From DATAEU01 sp046724395 (GTDB lineage Bacteria; Actinomycetota; UBA4738; HRBIN12): a stretch of 18,462 bases of DNA. This document shows, in pieces, positions 1-6,767 of the stretch. The notes under the pieces are model-generated. The model searched no databases. It was not told the origin of the DNA and saw nothing but the letters and a program-made list of their open reading frames with translations. The stretch is from positions 1-18,462 of the forward strand of contig JBKOWM010000125.1 of NCBI GenBank assembly GCA_046724395.1. The letters are read 5' to 3'. Both the position numbers and the translations under genes were made by a program. Position 1 is the stretch's first letter; the number at the start of each line of letters is the position of its first letter.

Positions 1-222
1 CTGCAGACCGGACCGGCCACCGAGGAGCTGGACGGGCTGCCGGCCCTCTCGTTCACCGGGACCGCGAAGAACCCGACCGGCCGAACGGTCCACAGCCGAC
101 TCGTCCTGGCGTTCGACGGCACCACCGAGTACTTCGTGAACTGTCAGTACGACGATGATGCGCGCGAGGAGATGCTGTCTGGCTGCCGGCGGGTCCTCGC
201 GACGTTCTCGGTGAGGAGCTGA
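1..222 (+). CDS. C-terminal part of an unrecognised protein, cut by the window start
   Basis: Frame 1 is open from the first base to a TGA at 220-222 and encodes the last 73 residues of a protein whose start lies outside the window. The visible part contains FTGTAKNP, YFVNCQYD and a closing segment with GCRRVLATF. It alternates hydrophobic and polar residues as beta strands do, and has two cysteines about 14 residues apart. This pattern resembles the C-terminal ends of small exported actinobacterial proteins such as lipoproteins, but I recognise no family, and the signal peptide that would settle it is missing. The stop is two bases before the ATG of the next gene, so the two are almost certainly co-transcribed and translationally coupled. 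Confidence concerns reading frame and end, not function. Confidence 0.65.
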   Translation: MQTGPATEELDGLPALSFTGTAKNPTGRTVHSRLVLAFDGTTEYFVNCQYDDDAREEMLSGCRRVLATFSVRS

Positions 223-224
223 CG

Positions 225-998
225 ATGCGCGTCGCCGACCGCTGGTTCGACGTCGACGAGGTGGACGACGGCGTCCTGCGGATCACCGAGCCGCACGCGG
301 CGCCGCTCATCCGCGCCAACCTCTTCCTCGTCCGGGGCCGGGATCGTGACCTGTTGGTCGACTCCGGCCTCGGCATCGGTTCCCTGAGGACCGAGCTCGC
401 AGACCTGTTCGAGCGCCGTGTGACGGCCGTTGCGACCCACCGGCACTACGACCACGTTGGGGGCATGTACGAGTTCGAGGAAGTGGTCATCCACGGCGAG
501 GACGCCGAGGGCGTCCGGCATCCAAACCGGACGGTGTCGCTGCTGACGGCCAACCTCGATCCCGAGTACGTCGCGATGCTGAAGGCGTCCGGCTACGACG
601 CACCGGAGATTCTGATCGACGCCCTGCCGGACGAGGCGTACGACCCGGCCACATATGCGGTTCGCCCGGTAGCGCCGACCCGCATCGTGGCCGGGGGCGA
701 CGTCGTGTCGACCGGCGACCGCGCGTTCGAGGTTCTGCACCTGCCCGGTCACACCCCCGGCGAGATCGGCCTTTGGGAGAGGGAGACCGGCACGCTGTTT
801 TCCGGCGACTGCGTCTACGAGTCGGGCGACCTCCTCGACGAGCTGCCCGAGTCGAACATCCCGGACTACGTCACGAGCATGCAGCGACTGCGCGACGTTT
901 CGGCGCGGATCGTGCACGGCGGCCACGACGACAGCTTCGGCAGGAAACGACTGCTCGAGTTGATCGACGACTATCTCGCCCGCCGCGCGCTCGGATAG
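225..998 (+). CDS. Metallo-beta-lactamase-fold hydrolase
   Basis: A 257-residue MBL-fold protein, probably a cytoplasmic zinc (or di-iron) hydrolase. The ligand motif HxHxDH is complete as H72-R-H74-Y-D76-H77 within THRHYDHVGG. The third-motif histidine is H176 in LPGHTPGE, the bridging aspartate is D195 in FSGDCVYE, and the last histidine lies in HGGHDD (H231 or H234). Length and order fit the glyoxalase II/lactonase-like branch, but the substrate cannot be read from the sequence. The ATG at 225 follows the upstream stop by two bases, indicating an operon with the preceding partial gene. The gene converges on the VWA gene with only 17 bp between their stop codons, where a hairpin lies. No link to the neighbouring molybdenum-enzyme genes can be shown from sequence alone. 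Confidence 0.9.
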   Translation: MRVADRWFDVDEVDDGVLRITEPHAAPLIRANLFLVRGRDRDLLVDSGLGIGSLRTELADLFERRVTAVATHRHYDHVGGMYEFEEVVIHGEDAEGVRHPNRTVSLLTANLDPEYVAMLKASGYDAPEILIDALPDEAYDPATYAVRPVAPTRIVAGGDVVSTGDRAFEVLHLPGHTPGEIGLWERETGTLFSGDCVYESGDLLDELPESNIPDYVTSMQRLRDVSARIVHGGHDDSFGRKRLLELIDDYLARRALG

Positions 999-1009
999 CG
1001 GCGCCGCGA

Positions 1010-1033
1010 CGCGTGCTATCCGGCGAGCACGCG
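1010..1033. terminator. Perfect inverted repeat between convergent genes, probable bidirectional terminator
   Basis: CGCGTGCT (1010-1017) and AGCACGCG (1026-1033) form a perfect 8-bp stem with an 8-base loop. It lies just after the MBL gene stop and covers the TAG stop of the VWA gene on the other strand (1016-1018). There is no T-run on either side, as is common in GC-rich actinobacteria. The role is inferred from stem quality and its place between convergent 3' ends. Confidence 0.5.
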
Positions 1034-2179
1034 GCCGAGCTGATCGAGGCTCTCGAGGTTGTGGCCGGGCACGAACACGTCGACGGAGGGCAGCGCCGCG
1101 GCCATCCCGCGCGCGACCGGCTCGTATCGGGCGCTCCCCATGAGCGGATTCACCCAGATCACCCGGTGGACCAGCCGTCGAAGTCGCTGCATCTGCGCGC
1201 GCAGGACGTCGGGGTCGCCGCGTTCCAGACCGTCCGAACAGATCACCGCCGTCGCGCCGCGGAGGGCGCCCCGCTGGCTCCATCCATCGAGCAGCTCCTT
1301 GAGCGAGGCGCCGATGCGCGTGCCCCCCTCCCAGTCCTCGACGACCCGGCCGACCTCGTGGAGCGCCCGGTCGGGGTCCTTCCTCATCAGGGTTCGGGTC
1401 ACTCGCGTAAGACGGGTGCCGAAGCAAAAGACCTCGACGCGTCGACCCGAGGCCATGGCGGCGAACCCGAACTGCATGAGCGCGCGCGCGTACGGCGTCA
1501 TCGAGCCGGACACGTCGAGGATCAGGACGAGCGCTCGGGGTCGCGCCGCGCGCGACCGCCACGCCCGATGAAACGGCTCTCCCTGGGTGCGCAGCGAGCG
1601 TCGGAGCGTCCGGCGCATGTCGAATCGGCTCCCGGACGCCGACGGTCGCAGGCGTCGCGTCCTTCGCATGGGCGCGTCGACCGACAGCCGGCGGATCAGT
1701 CGGGAGACGCGGGCGCGCTCGTCGTCCGACAGGTCCGCGAACGACTTCTCCCGTAGCACCTCGACGGCACTCGCGACGACCCCCACCACGCCGTCGGTCT
1801 CTGGCTCCTCCGGCGTCCCCTCCGAAGACAACGAGGACGCGCCCGCTCGCTCGGGCCGATCGACGCCAGCTGTTGCCTCGTCCTCGGGCGTGCCCTCCTG
1901 GCGATCGGCCGCCGAGGGCAGGTTCACCTCGATCGCGATGCCGTCGCGGAAGAACGACGAGAAGGCGGCGTCGAAGACCTCCACATCCTCGGGACGAGCG
2001 ATCATCGAGGTGCGGGCGGCCCAGTAAAGATCGACGCGGCCGAGCGGCGACAGCGACGCCGCCGCGCGCGCGAACGTCACGACGCGCCCGGTCCCGACCC
2101 GCAGGCCGCGGCGGCGAAGCTCGCGCCCGAACTCGATCAACAGGCCGAGCGACTGAGAGCCGGCCTCACGGCTCGGCAT
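1016..2179 (-). CDS. coxE: CoxE-type VWA-domain protein
   Basis: A 387-residue protein with an N-terminal CoxE-type helical region (about 10-80, including WAARTSMIARPEDVEVF), an acidic low-complexity linker (about 90-130) and a C-terminal von Willebrand factor A domain (about 213-370). The metal-ion-dependent adhesion site is complete: D222-x-S224-x-S226 in LDVSGSM, T287 in GGTRIG, and D316 in CSDG. In CO-oxidising bacteria CoxE works with the AAA+ ATPase CoxD in post-translational assembly of the [CuSMoO2] centre of CO dehydrogenase; related MoxR/VWA pairs mature other enzymes. The start ATG lies inside the end of the coxD-like gene (14-bp overlap), so the two are coupled. Which molybdenum hydroxylase it serves is unknown, because no structural subunit gene is present here. 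Confidence 0.88.
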   Translation of the reverse strand: MPSREAGSQSLGLLIEFGRELRRRGLRVGTGRVVTFARAAASLSPLGRVDLYWAARTSMIARPEDVEVFDAAFSSFFRDGIAIEVNLPSAADRQEGTPEDEATAGVDRPERAGASSLSSEGTPEEPETDGVVGVVASAVEVLREKSFADLSDDERARVSRLIRRLSVDAPMRRTRRLRPSASGSRFDMRRTLRRSLRTQGEPFHRAWRSRAARPRALVLILDVSGSMTPYARALMQFGFAAMASGRRVEVFCFGTRLTRVTRTLMRKDPDRALHEVGRVVEDWEGGTRIGASLKELLDGWSQRGALRGATAVICSDGLERGDPDVLRAQMQRLRRLVHRVIWVNPLMGSARYEPVARGMAAALPSVDVFVPGHNLESLDQLGRVLAG

Positions 2180-3047
2180 CGCCGACGACCTCCGACAGGT
2201 TCGACTCGGCGAGTTCGAGATCCTCGTGATCCTTCAGCACCGTTCCGAGCGTCGCCGCGGCGGTCGGTTCATCCAGCCGGTCGACACCGAGGAACGCGAC
2301 CGCGTTGGCCCAATCGATCGTCTCGGCGACGCCGGGGCGCTTCGCGACGTCCATCGACCGCAGGCGGGCGACCGCGCCGGCGACGTCGAGCGCGAGGGCC
2401 TGGGAGACCTCCGGCGCGCGCGCGCGAACGATCTCGACCTCACGTTCGAGCGAGGGGTGGTCGATCCAGTGATACAGGCAGCGACGCTTCAGCGCGTCGT
2501 GAAGCTCGCGCGTCCGGTTCGAGGTGACGATGACCACGGGTGGCTCCTCGGCCGCGATGCGACCGACCTCCGGGATCGTGACGGCGAACTCCGAGAGGAT
2601 CTCGAGAAGGAACGCCTCGAACTCGTCGTCGGCGCGGTCGAGCTCGTCGACCAGCAGGACGGACTTCGACCCAGCGCGGATCGCAGCCAGGAGCGGGCGC
2701 TCGACGAGGTACTCGGGGCCGAACAGGTCCTCGACGCGCGTCTCGGCCGTGACGTCCTCGAGTGCGCGGACGGCGATCAGCTGCTTGGAGTAGTTCCACT
2801 CGTAGAGGGCCTGCGACGCGTCGATGCCCTCGTAGCACTGGAGCCGGATGAGGTTTCGGCCGAGCACCTCGGCGAGCGCCTTCGCCACCTCGGTCTTTCC
2901 CACGCCCGCCTCGCCCTCGAGCAGCAGCGGCCGATCGAGCGAGACCGCGAGGAAGATGGCGGTGGCGAGGCCGCGGTCGGCCAGGTAGCGGTGCTCGCTC
3001 AGCGCGCCTGTCAGATCGTCGACGGAGGCGAACGGACGGTCGGCCAT
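2166..3047 (-). CDS. coxD: MoxR-family AAA+ ATPase, CoxD type
   Basis: A 293-residue MoxR-type AAA+ ATPase. Walker A is GEAGVGKT (45-52), Walker B is LLVDELDRAD (131-140, D134/E135), and sensor 1 is the Asn of TSNRTREL (N177), followed by ALKRRCLYHW, a segment typical of MoxR ATPases. The protein is full length for the CoxD-like branch. CoxD is an ATP-dependent chaperone needed for sulfuration and copper insertion in aerobic CO dehydrogenase, and a VWA partner follows immediately here with overlapping reading frames. No Shine-Dalgarno sequence precedes the ATG; instead a TANNNT box ends six bases upstream, which suggests a leaderless start. Assignment to MoxR/AAA+ is firm; CoxD rather than another MoxR subfamily is inferred from the partner and from the XdhC, CoxG and MobA-like genes nearby. 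Confidence 0.9.
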   Translation of the reverse strand: MADRPFASVDDLTGALSEHRYLADRGLATAIFLAVSLDRPLLLEGEAGVGKTEVAKALAEVLGRNLIRLQCYEGIDASQALYEWNYSKQLIAVRALEDVTAETRVEDLFGPEYLVERPLLAAIRAGSKSVLLVDELDRADDEFEAFLLEILSEFAVTIPEVGRIAAEEPPVVIVTSNRTRELHDALKRRCLYHWIDHPSLEREVEIVRARAPEVSQALALDVAGAVARLRSMDVAKRPGVAETIDWANAVAFLGVDRLDEPTAAATLGTVLKDHEDLELAESNLSEVVGDAEP

Positions 3048-3053
3048 TACGGC

Positions 3054-3059
3054 AGCGTA
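3054..3059 (-). promoter_or_regulatory. Putative leaderless -10 box of the coxD-like gene
   Basis: On the minus strand TACGCT is followed by six bases (GCCGTA) and then the ATG at 3047. A -10 box at this distance puts transcription start at or within a base or two of the start codon. The same geometry recurs at several other genes in the window. Confidence 0.4.
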
Positions 3060-3089
3060 CCGCCCGTTGGTGCGCAGCGCGGTCGCTTG

Positions 3090-3500
3090 TCAGGCCGGGC
3101 GGATCGGCGTCGTCTCCTCGACCTCGTCGCGACGGTGCCGGCCGAGGAGATAGAACGCGATCCCCGCGATGATGCCGGCGACGAGCACGACGATCCCGGG
3201 GACCGGCCCGCGCAGCACCCACCCGATGGACTTGTCGATCGAGATGCGCCCCGGACCCGTAAAGCCGAGCGCTGCCGCCACGGCGAGCAGCGTCAGCGGG
3301 AATTCGAAGCCTCCGTGCGTGTTCCAGAACCCCCTCGGCGCGTGCACGGCGAGGATCGCGTTCGTCATCACCGCGATGACGACGACGCATCCGATCGGCG
3401 TCAACAGGCCGAGCACGAGGAGCACGCCCGCCAGCGTCTCGGCGATCCCGTTCACCCACGCCATCACGCCAGGCGAGCGGTAGCCCAGAGAGTCGAGCAT
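3090..3500 (-). CDS. DoxX-family membrane protein, N-terminally short
   Basis: The 136-residue product has three clear hydrophobic segments (about 15-45, 58-80 and 96-118), with the DoxX pattern of a helix ending in VLGLLTPIG. Family members are small inner-membrane proteins linked to redox or thiol-stress functions, with four helices. The first helix, usually followed by a Gly-rich turn and GTAGML, is missing. The last part of that turn is still encoded in frame just before the ATG (codons for RIGTAG, about 3501-3518), but a TGA at 3549-3551, which is the stop of the MscS gene, closes the frame and no alternative start is available. The protein is therefore either a shortened variant or the remains of a deleted 5' end. 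It sits 48 bp after mscS and 42 bp before the coxD-like gene. Confidence 0.7.
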   Translation of the reverse strand: MLDSLGYRSPGVMAWVNGIAETLAGVLLVLGLLTPIGCVVVIAVMTNAILAVHAPRGFWNTHGGFEFPLTLLAVAAALGFTGPGRISIDKSIGWVLRGPVPGIVVLVAGIIAGIAFYLLGRHRRDEVEETTPIRPA

Positions 3501-3548
3501 CCCGGCGGTACCGATTCGGGGCCGAAAGACCGCGGTCGACGGCGGAGT

Positions 3549-4421
3549 TCAGGCAGGCTGGGCGGGCTGAGGAACGGGCGGCGGCAGCGGAATCCGGATT
3601 CCCGCCTCCGCCAGCCGCGCCGAGACCCGCTCGCGGAGCAAGCGCTCGACGTCGAAGCGCTTGGACGGCCTCGTCTCGGCGACGACCCGGATGACCTGTC
3701 CGTACTCGGCGAGCGTCTCGATGCCGAGCACGCTCGGCCCTTCCATCAGCCAGTCGCGCATCGCCGGCTCGGTTCGCAGCTCCTGGAAGAGCTCCTCCAG
3801 AAGTCCCCGCACGCGCTGAACGTCCTCGTTATAGGAGACCTGAACGTCGACGATCGCCCGTGCCCACCCGCGCGACTTGTTGCTGATGAGCACCACGTTG
3901 CCGTTCGGGATGACGTGCAATGTCCCGTCGAAGGCGCGAAGCGTCGTGATGCGAAGCGTGAGCGACTCGACCTTGCCGCCGACGGGACGAGCGGACGTCT
4001 GCACCTCGACGACGTCGCCGACGCCGAACTGGTTCTCCAACAGGATGAAGAACCCCGAAAGCACGTCACGCACCAACGACTGAGCGCCGAATCCGAGCGC
4101 AACGCCGGCGACGCCCGCGCTCGCGAGCAGCGGCCCCAAGTTGACGCCGACGTTCCCGAGAATGAGCAGGACGGCGATCGTCCAGATGAGCACCACAGCA
4201 CCCGTCGACAGAGCATGCGTTAGCGTCGCGGCGCGCTGCAGATTGAGGTCCTGCGTCAGGCTGACGGTCCCCTCGAGCTTTCGTTGGAACCGCCCGACGA
4301 GCAGGCGCGCGACCACCGTGACGACGATCGCCGCGACCACGATCGAGACGACGACGATCGTGTTTTCCAAATGCCACTCGAATCGGTTGGCGGCCTTGTT
4401 CTGAGCGAGCAACGTCAGCAT
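3549..4421 (-). CDS. MscS-family small-conductance mechanosensitive channel
   Basis: A 290-residue inner-membrane protein with three transmembrane helices (about 20-42, 68-90 and 94-125) and a cytoplasmic beta/alpha-beta tail. The pore helix carries the family signature of small residues, SAGVAGVALGFGAQSLVRD, followed by LENQFGVGDVVEV, which opens the Sm-like beta domain. IPNGNVVLISNKSR is also typical. MscS channels form heptamers that open when membrane tension rises and release solutes under hypo-osmotic shock. The length equals the compact E. coli MscS type. The tail is proline-rich (LPPPVPQPAQPA). It lies 80 bp after a pilin-like gene and shares direction with DoxX, coxD and coxE. The ATG at 4421 lacks a good ribosome-binding site, so the start is provisional. 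Confidence 0.92.
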   Translation of the reverse strand: MLTLLAQNKAANRFEWHLENTIVVVSIVVAAIVVTVVARLLVGRFQRKLEGTVSLTQDLNLQRAATLTHALSTGAVVLIWTIAVLLILGNVGVNLGPLLASAGVAGVALGFGAQSLVRDVLSGFFILLENQFGVGDVVEVQTSARPVGGKVESLTLRITTLRAFDGTLHVIPNGNVVLISNKSRGWARAIVDVQVSYNEDVQRVRGLLEELFQELRTEPAMRDWLMEGPSVLGIETLAEYGQVIRVVAETRPSKRFDVERLLRERVSARLAEAGIRIPLPPPVPQPAQPA

Positions 4422-4501
4422 CGAGGCCCAGTCAACCGGTCCGTGCGCAGCTCGTCAAAGGACTTCGGATTCGGACTCGTCACGCGGCGGCCTCTCACCG
4501 G

Positions 4502-4975
4502 TCACGGCGAGGGCCAGGCGACTGGCCGGCCGGAGCTCGCGGCATCGCCGGTGCAGTCCGAACCCCGCCCGGTGTCGACTCGGCCGCTCCGGTCGGTCCT
4601 GATCCAGAAGCAGGCTCCGGTCTCGGCCCGCGCCGCGGCGGCCCACAGGCCGTCCGTCGCATAGACGCTGATGACGTCGGGATTGTTCGACGAGAGGTCC
4701 GGGTCGGTGAATGCCAGGTCGGATGCCTCAGACCGCATACCGACGGTGTTCGCGGCGGCGAACGACCCGTCGCGCTCGGCGATCGACCGCGCCGCCGCGA
4801 GCGACGTTCGGAGGTTGTGACGCGCCGTGAACTCCGATGCGCGCTCGGCCGCGGGACGGTTGGTGAAGATCAAGATCAGCAGGGCCGCGCCGACGACGGA
4901 GACGGGCACGACGACTAGCCAGAAGCCGCGATTCGACGCGGCGCCCCGCTGCGCGTCGGCGGTCGCGGCAGACAC
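4502..4975 (-). CDS. Membrane-anchored pilin-like protein, paralogue 1
   Basis: A 157-residue protein with a GTG start. A short polar N-terminus is followed by one transmembrane helix (about 18-38, GFWLVVVPVSVVGAALLILI) and an extracellular domain. That domain begins with a helix containing LRTSLAAARSIAERDGSF and ends in a small beta domain with ATDGLWAAAARAETGACFW and a second cysteine (C122 and C141). This layout, with alanine-rich LR..AL, then an SGTCF-like strand and a final CTG, resembles the C-terminal ectodomain of actinobacterial type IV pilin-like proteins. The GFTLIE-type prepilin cleavage motif is absent, so it may be an uncleaved anchored relative. The neighbouring gene at 5026-5529 has the same plan. 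A TANNNT box six bases before the GTG suggests leaderless transcription. Confidence 0.7.
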   Translation of the reverse strand: MSAATADAQRGAASNRGFWLVVVPVSVVGAALLILIFTNRPAAERASEFTARHNLRTSLAAARSIAERDGSFAAANTVGMRSEASDLAFTDPDLSSNNPDVISVYATDGLWAAAARAETGACFWIRTDRSGRVDTGRGSDCTGDAASSGRPVAWPSP

Positions 4976-4981
4976 GTCGAG

Positions 4982-4987
4982 AGATTA
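4982..4987 (-). promoter_or_regulatory. Putative leaderless -10 box of pilin-like paralogue 1
   Basis: On the minus strand TAATCT is followed by CTCGAC (six bases) and then the GTG start at 4975. This matches the TANNNT consensus and supports GTG as the true start, since no purine-rich ribosome-binding site is present. Confidence 0.45.
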
Positions 4988-5025
4988 CTCGTCGCCGGAA
5001 CGAGCGGCGCGACCGATCCGATGAA

Positions 5026-5529
5026 TCAGAAGTGCGAGCCGGTCGCGCCCATCGCCGCCTCGCCGGTGCACGGATCGCCCGAGCCGAAGGCCTGCGCGGT
5101 GCCGATCGTCCGGGTGAAGAAGCACGTTCCGGACGACGAAAGCGCCGCCGCCCCCCAGGCCTGTTCGGTCGCCTCGATGCTCACGACGGTCGCGGCCGTC
5201 GACGGCTGCGACCCGTCAACGTAGGTCAACGCTGGCTCGAGCGCGGACAGCTGCTCCGCTCCAGCGGACTCCAACGATCCCCCCTCCTCGAAGGCCGTCA
5301 TCGCGGCGGAAAGCGCCGATCGTAGGCTCGCCTGGGCCTCGACGTCTTGGGCCGGTTCCACCTGCTTGGTCGCGTCCTTCATATGCCGGACTACGGCCTC
5401 ACCGCCCTTCCTGGTCATCGCGAGGACCCCCGCGGCCGCGGCGGCGACCAAAAGGACGCCGAAGACGATCGAGACGGGCTTGAGGCGAGAGCGCCGGCGC
5501 CTGGCCTTCCCGTAGGCGAACGAGTCCAT
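5026..5529 (-). CDS. Membrane-anchored pilin-like protein, paralogue 2
   Basis: With the ATG at 5529 the product has 167 residues: a basic N-terminus (KARRRRSRLK), one transmembrane helix (about 19-38), an alpha-helical stalk, and an ectodomain with ALEPALTYVDGSQPS, VVSIEATEQAWGAAAL and SSSGTCFFTR...GDPCTG. Cysteines 136 and 154 are placed as in the neighbour (18 versus 19 residues apart) and probably form a disulfide. The LxxALxA...ALEPxLTYVDG...SGTCF pattern is that of the globular end of actinobacterial type IV pilins, but the prepilin cleavage site is missing. Function is unknown; a cell-surface or pilus-accessory role is inferred. The frame remains open upstream, with another ATG at 5604 overlapping the divergent xdhC start; I prefer 5529 because it keeps the transmembrane helix near the N-terminus. 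Confidence 0.65.
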   Translation of the reverse strand: MDSFAYGKARRRRSRLKPVSIVFGVLLVAAAAAGVLAMTRKGGEAVVRHMKDATKQVEPAQDVEAQASLRSALSAAMTAFEEGGSLESAGAEQLSALEPALTYVDGSQPSTAATVVSIEATEQAWGAAALSSSGTCFFTRTIGTAQAFGSGDPCTGEAAMGATGSHF

Positions 5530-5590
5530 CGCTGGAGGTTTCGGCCGGCCGCTCTCATGGCTTGACGGGAACAGGTAATCCGGCTCGGCG

Positions 5591-5596
5591 TACCAT
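5591..5596 (+). promoter_or_regulatory. Putative leaderless -10 box of xdhC
   Basis: TACCAT is followed by CGAGCC and the ATG at 5603, again a six-base gap, with no Shine-Dalgarno sequence between. It lies in the 73-bp space between the divergent pilin-like gene and xdhC. Confidence 0.45.
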
Positions 5597-5602
5597 CGAG
5601 CC

Positions 5603-6739
5603 ATGAGCGAGCTCACGGACGTCCTCGGCGCCATTGAGTCGCTGTCCGCGCGCGGGCGGCGCCTCGGCCTCGCGACGATCGTCGCCGTAAACGGTTCGAC
5701 GTACCGGCGACCGGGAGCCCGGCTGCTCGTGCCGGAGGAGGGCGACCTCATCGGCAACATCTCGGGCGGGTGCCTCGAGGGCGAGGTGGCCGATGTCGCG
5801 CGCATCGTCATGCGTGAGGGCGTCGCGCGGATCGTGTCGTTCGATCTCACCGCCGAAGACGACGCCGTCTGGGGTTGGGGTCTCGGGTGCAACGGAGCCC
5901 TCGAGCTGTTCGTGGAACCCGCCGACAAGGCGGCGGAGGTGGCGGGCGCGCTTCGGATGGCATTGGAGGAGGAGCGGCCGATCGCGATGATTACGGTGCT
6001 TGACTCCACCGTTCCGGGCGTGGAGCAGGGCGACCGGATGCTCGTTCGGCCGGACGGGAGCGCCGAACGGTCGTTCGGCAGCGAACGCCTCGATACCGAG
6101 GCGACGCAGGCCGCGATCGATCTGCTCGCCCGGGACCGAAGCGAGATCCGGATGTTGCCCGATGGGGTGCGCGTCTTCGTGGAGGTGCTCGAGCCGCCAC
6201 TGCGGTTGGTGATCTGCGGAGCCGGACACGACGCGGCGCCGCTGGTCCGGGCCGCGGCTGGGCTCGGATGGAGCCCCGTCGTGGTCGACGATCGCGACTC
6301 GTTCCTCAACGCGGAGCGATTCCCGGGGGCGGCCGCGTTCGTCCACGTCGAGCGGCCCGATCAGTTGGCGAAGACGGCACCGGTCGACGAGCGGACGTTC
6401 GTTGTCGTCATGACGCACAAGTTCCTGAACGACAAGGACTACCTCCGGTCGCTCCTTGGAACGCGCGCGCGAATGATCGCGATGCTCGGCCCCGCAGCAC
6501 GGACAGAGCGGTTGCTGACGGAGCTCCGCGAGGAGGGCGTCGAGATCGACGACCACGATCGGGGGCGGATCCGCGCGCCCGCCGGCCTGGACCTCGGAGC
6601 CGAGGGACCCGAGGAGATCGCGGCAGCGATCGTCGCCGAGATCATCGCCGTCAAGCGCGACCGAAGCGCCGGGTTCCTTCGGGACCGCCCCGGACCGATC
6701 CATGACCGCCACGTCGCGGCCGACTCTTCAGGTCCGTGA
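5603..6739 (+). CDS. xdhC: XdhC/CoxF/CoxI-family molybdenum cofactor insertion protein
   Basis: A full-length 378-residue XdhC-family protein. The N-terminal domain has VNGSTYRRPGARLLV, the signature NISGGCLEGEV (52-62) and GWGLGCNGALE (91-101, including the GCNG motif). The C-terminal Rossmann domain starts at LVICGAGHDAAPLVRAA (202-218), continues with VVVDDRDSFLNAERFP and VVVMTHKFLNDKDYL, and ends with RIRAPAGLDLGA. XdhC proteins bind sulfurated molybdenum cofactor, protect it and insert it into xanthine dehydrogenase or CO dehydrogenase class enzymes; CoxF and CoxI are the members in cox operons. Here it stands alone, divergent from the coxD/coxE run and upstream of coxG and the MobA-like gene. 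It converges on the hydrolase gene with 28 bp between stops. Confidence 0.93.
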   Translation: MSELTDVLGAIESLSARGRRLGLATIVAVNGSTYRRPGARLLVPEEGDLIGNISGGCLEGEVADVARIVMREGVARIVSFDLTAEDDAVWGWGLGCNGALELFVEPADKAAEVAGALRMALEEERPIAMITVLDSTVPGVEQGDRMLVRPDGSAERSFGSERLDTEATQAAIDLLARDRSEIRMLPDGVRVFVEVLEPPLRLVICGAGHDAAPLVRAAAGLGWSPVVVDDRDSFLNAERFPGAAAFVHVERPDQLAKTAPVDERTFVVVMTHKFLNDKDYLRSLLGTRARMIAMLGPAARTERLLTELREEGVEIDDHDRGRIRAPAGLDLGAEGPEEIAAAIVAEIIAVKRDRSAGFLRDRPGPIHDRHVAADSSGP

Positions 6740-6767
6740 CGACGCCGACGGTGCAGACACGACGCCG

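Noticed and set aside
225..998. Assigning the MBL-fold protein to the CO dehydrogenase maturation pathway
   Set aside because: It is only adjacent and convergent to coxE, and the MBL fold is too broad to infer a role.
2226..4223. A 665-codon open frame on the plus strand
   Set aside because: It is antisense to the MoxR ATPase, DoxX and MscS genes and is low-complexity (Arg/Asp/Glu-rich). No plus-strand signal precedes it.
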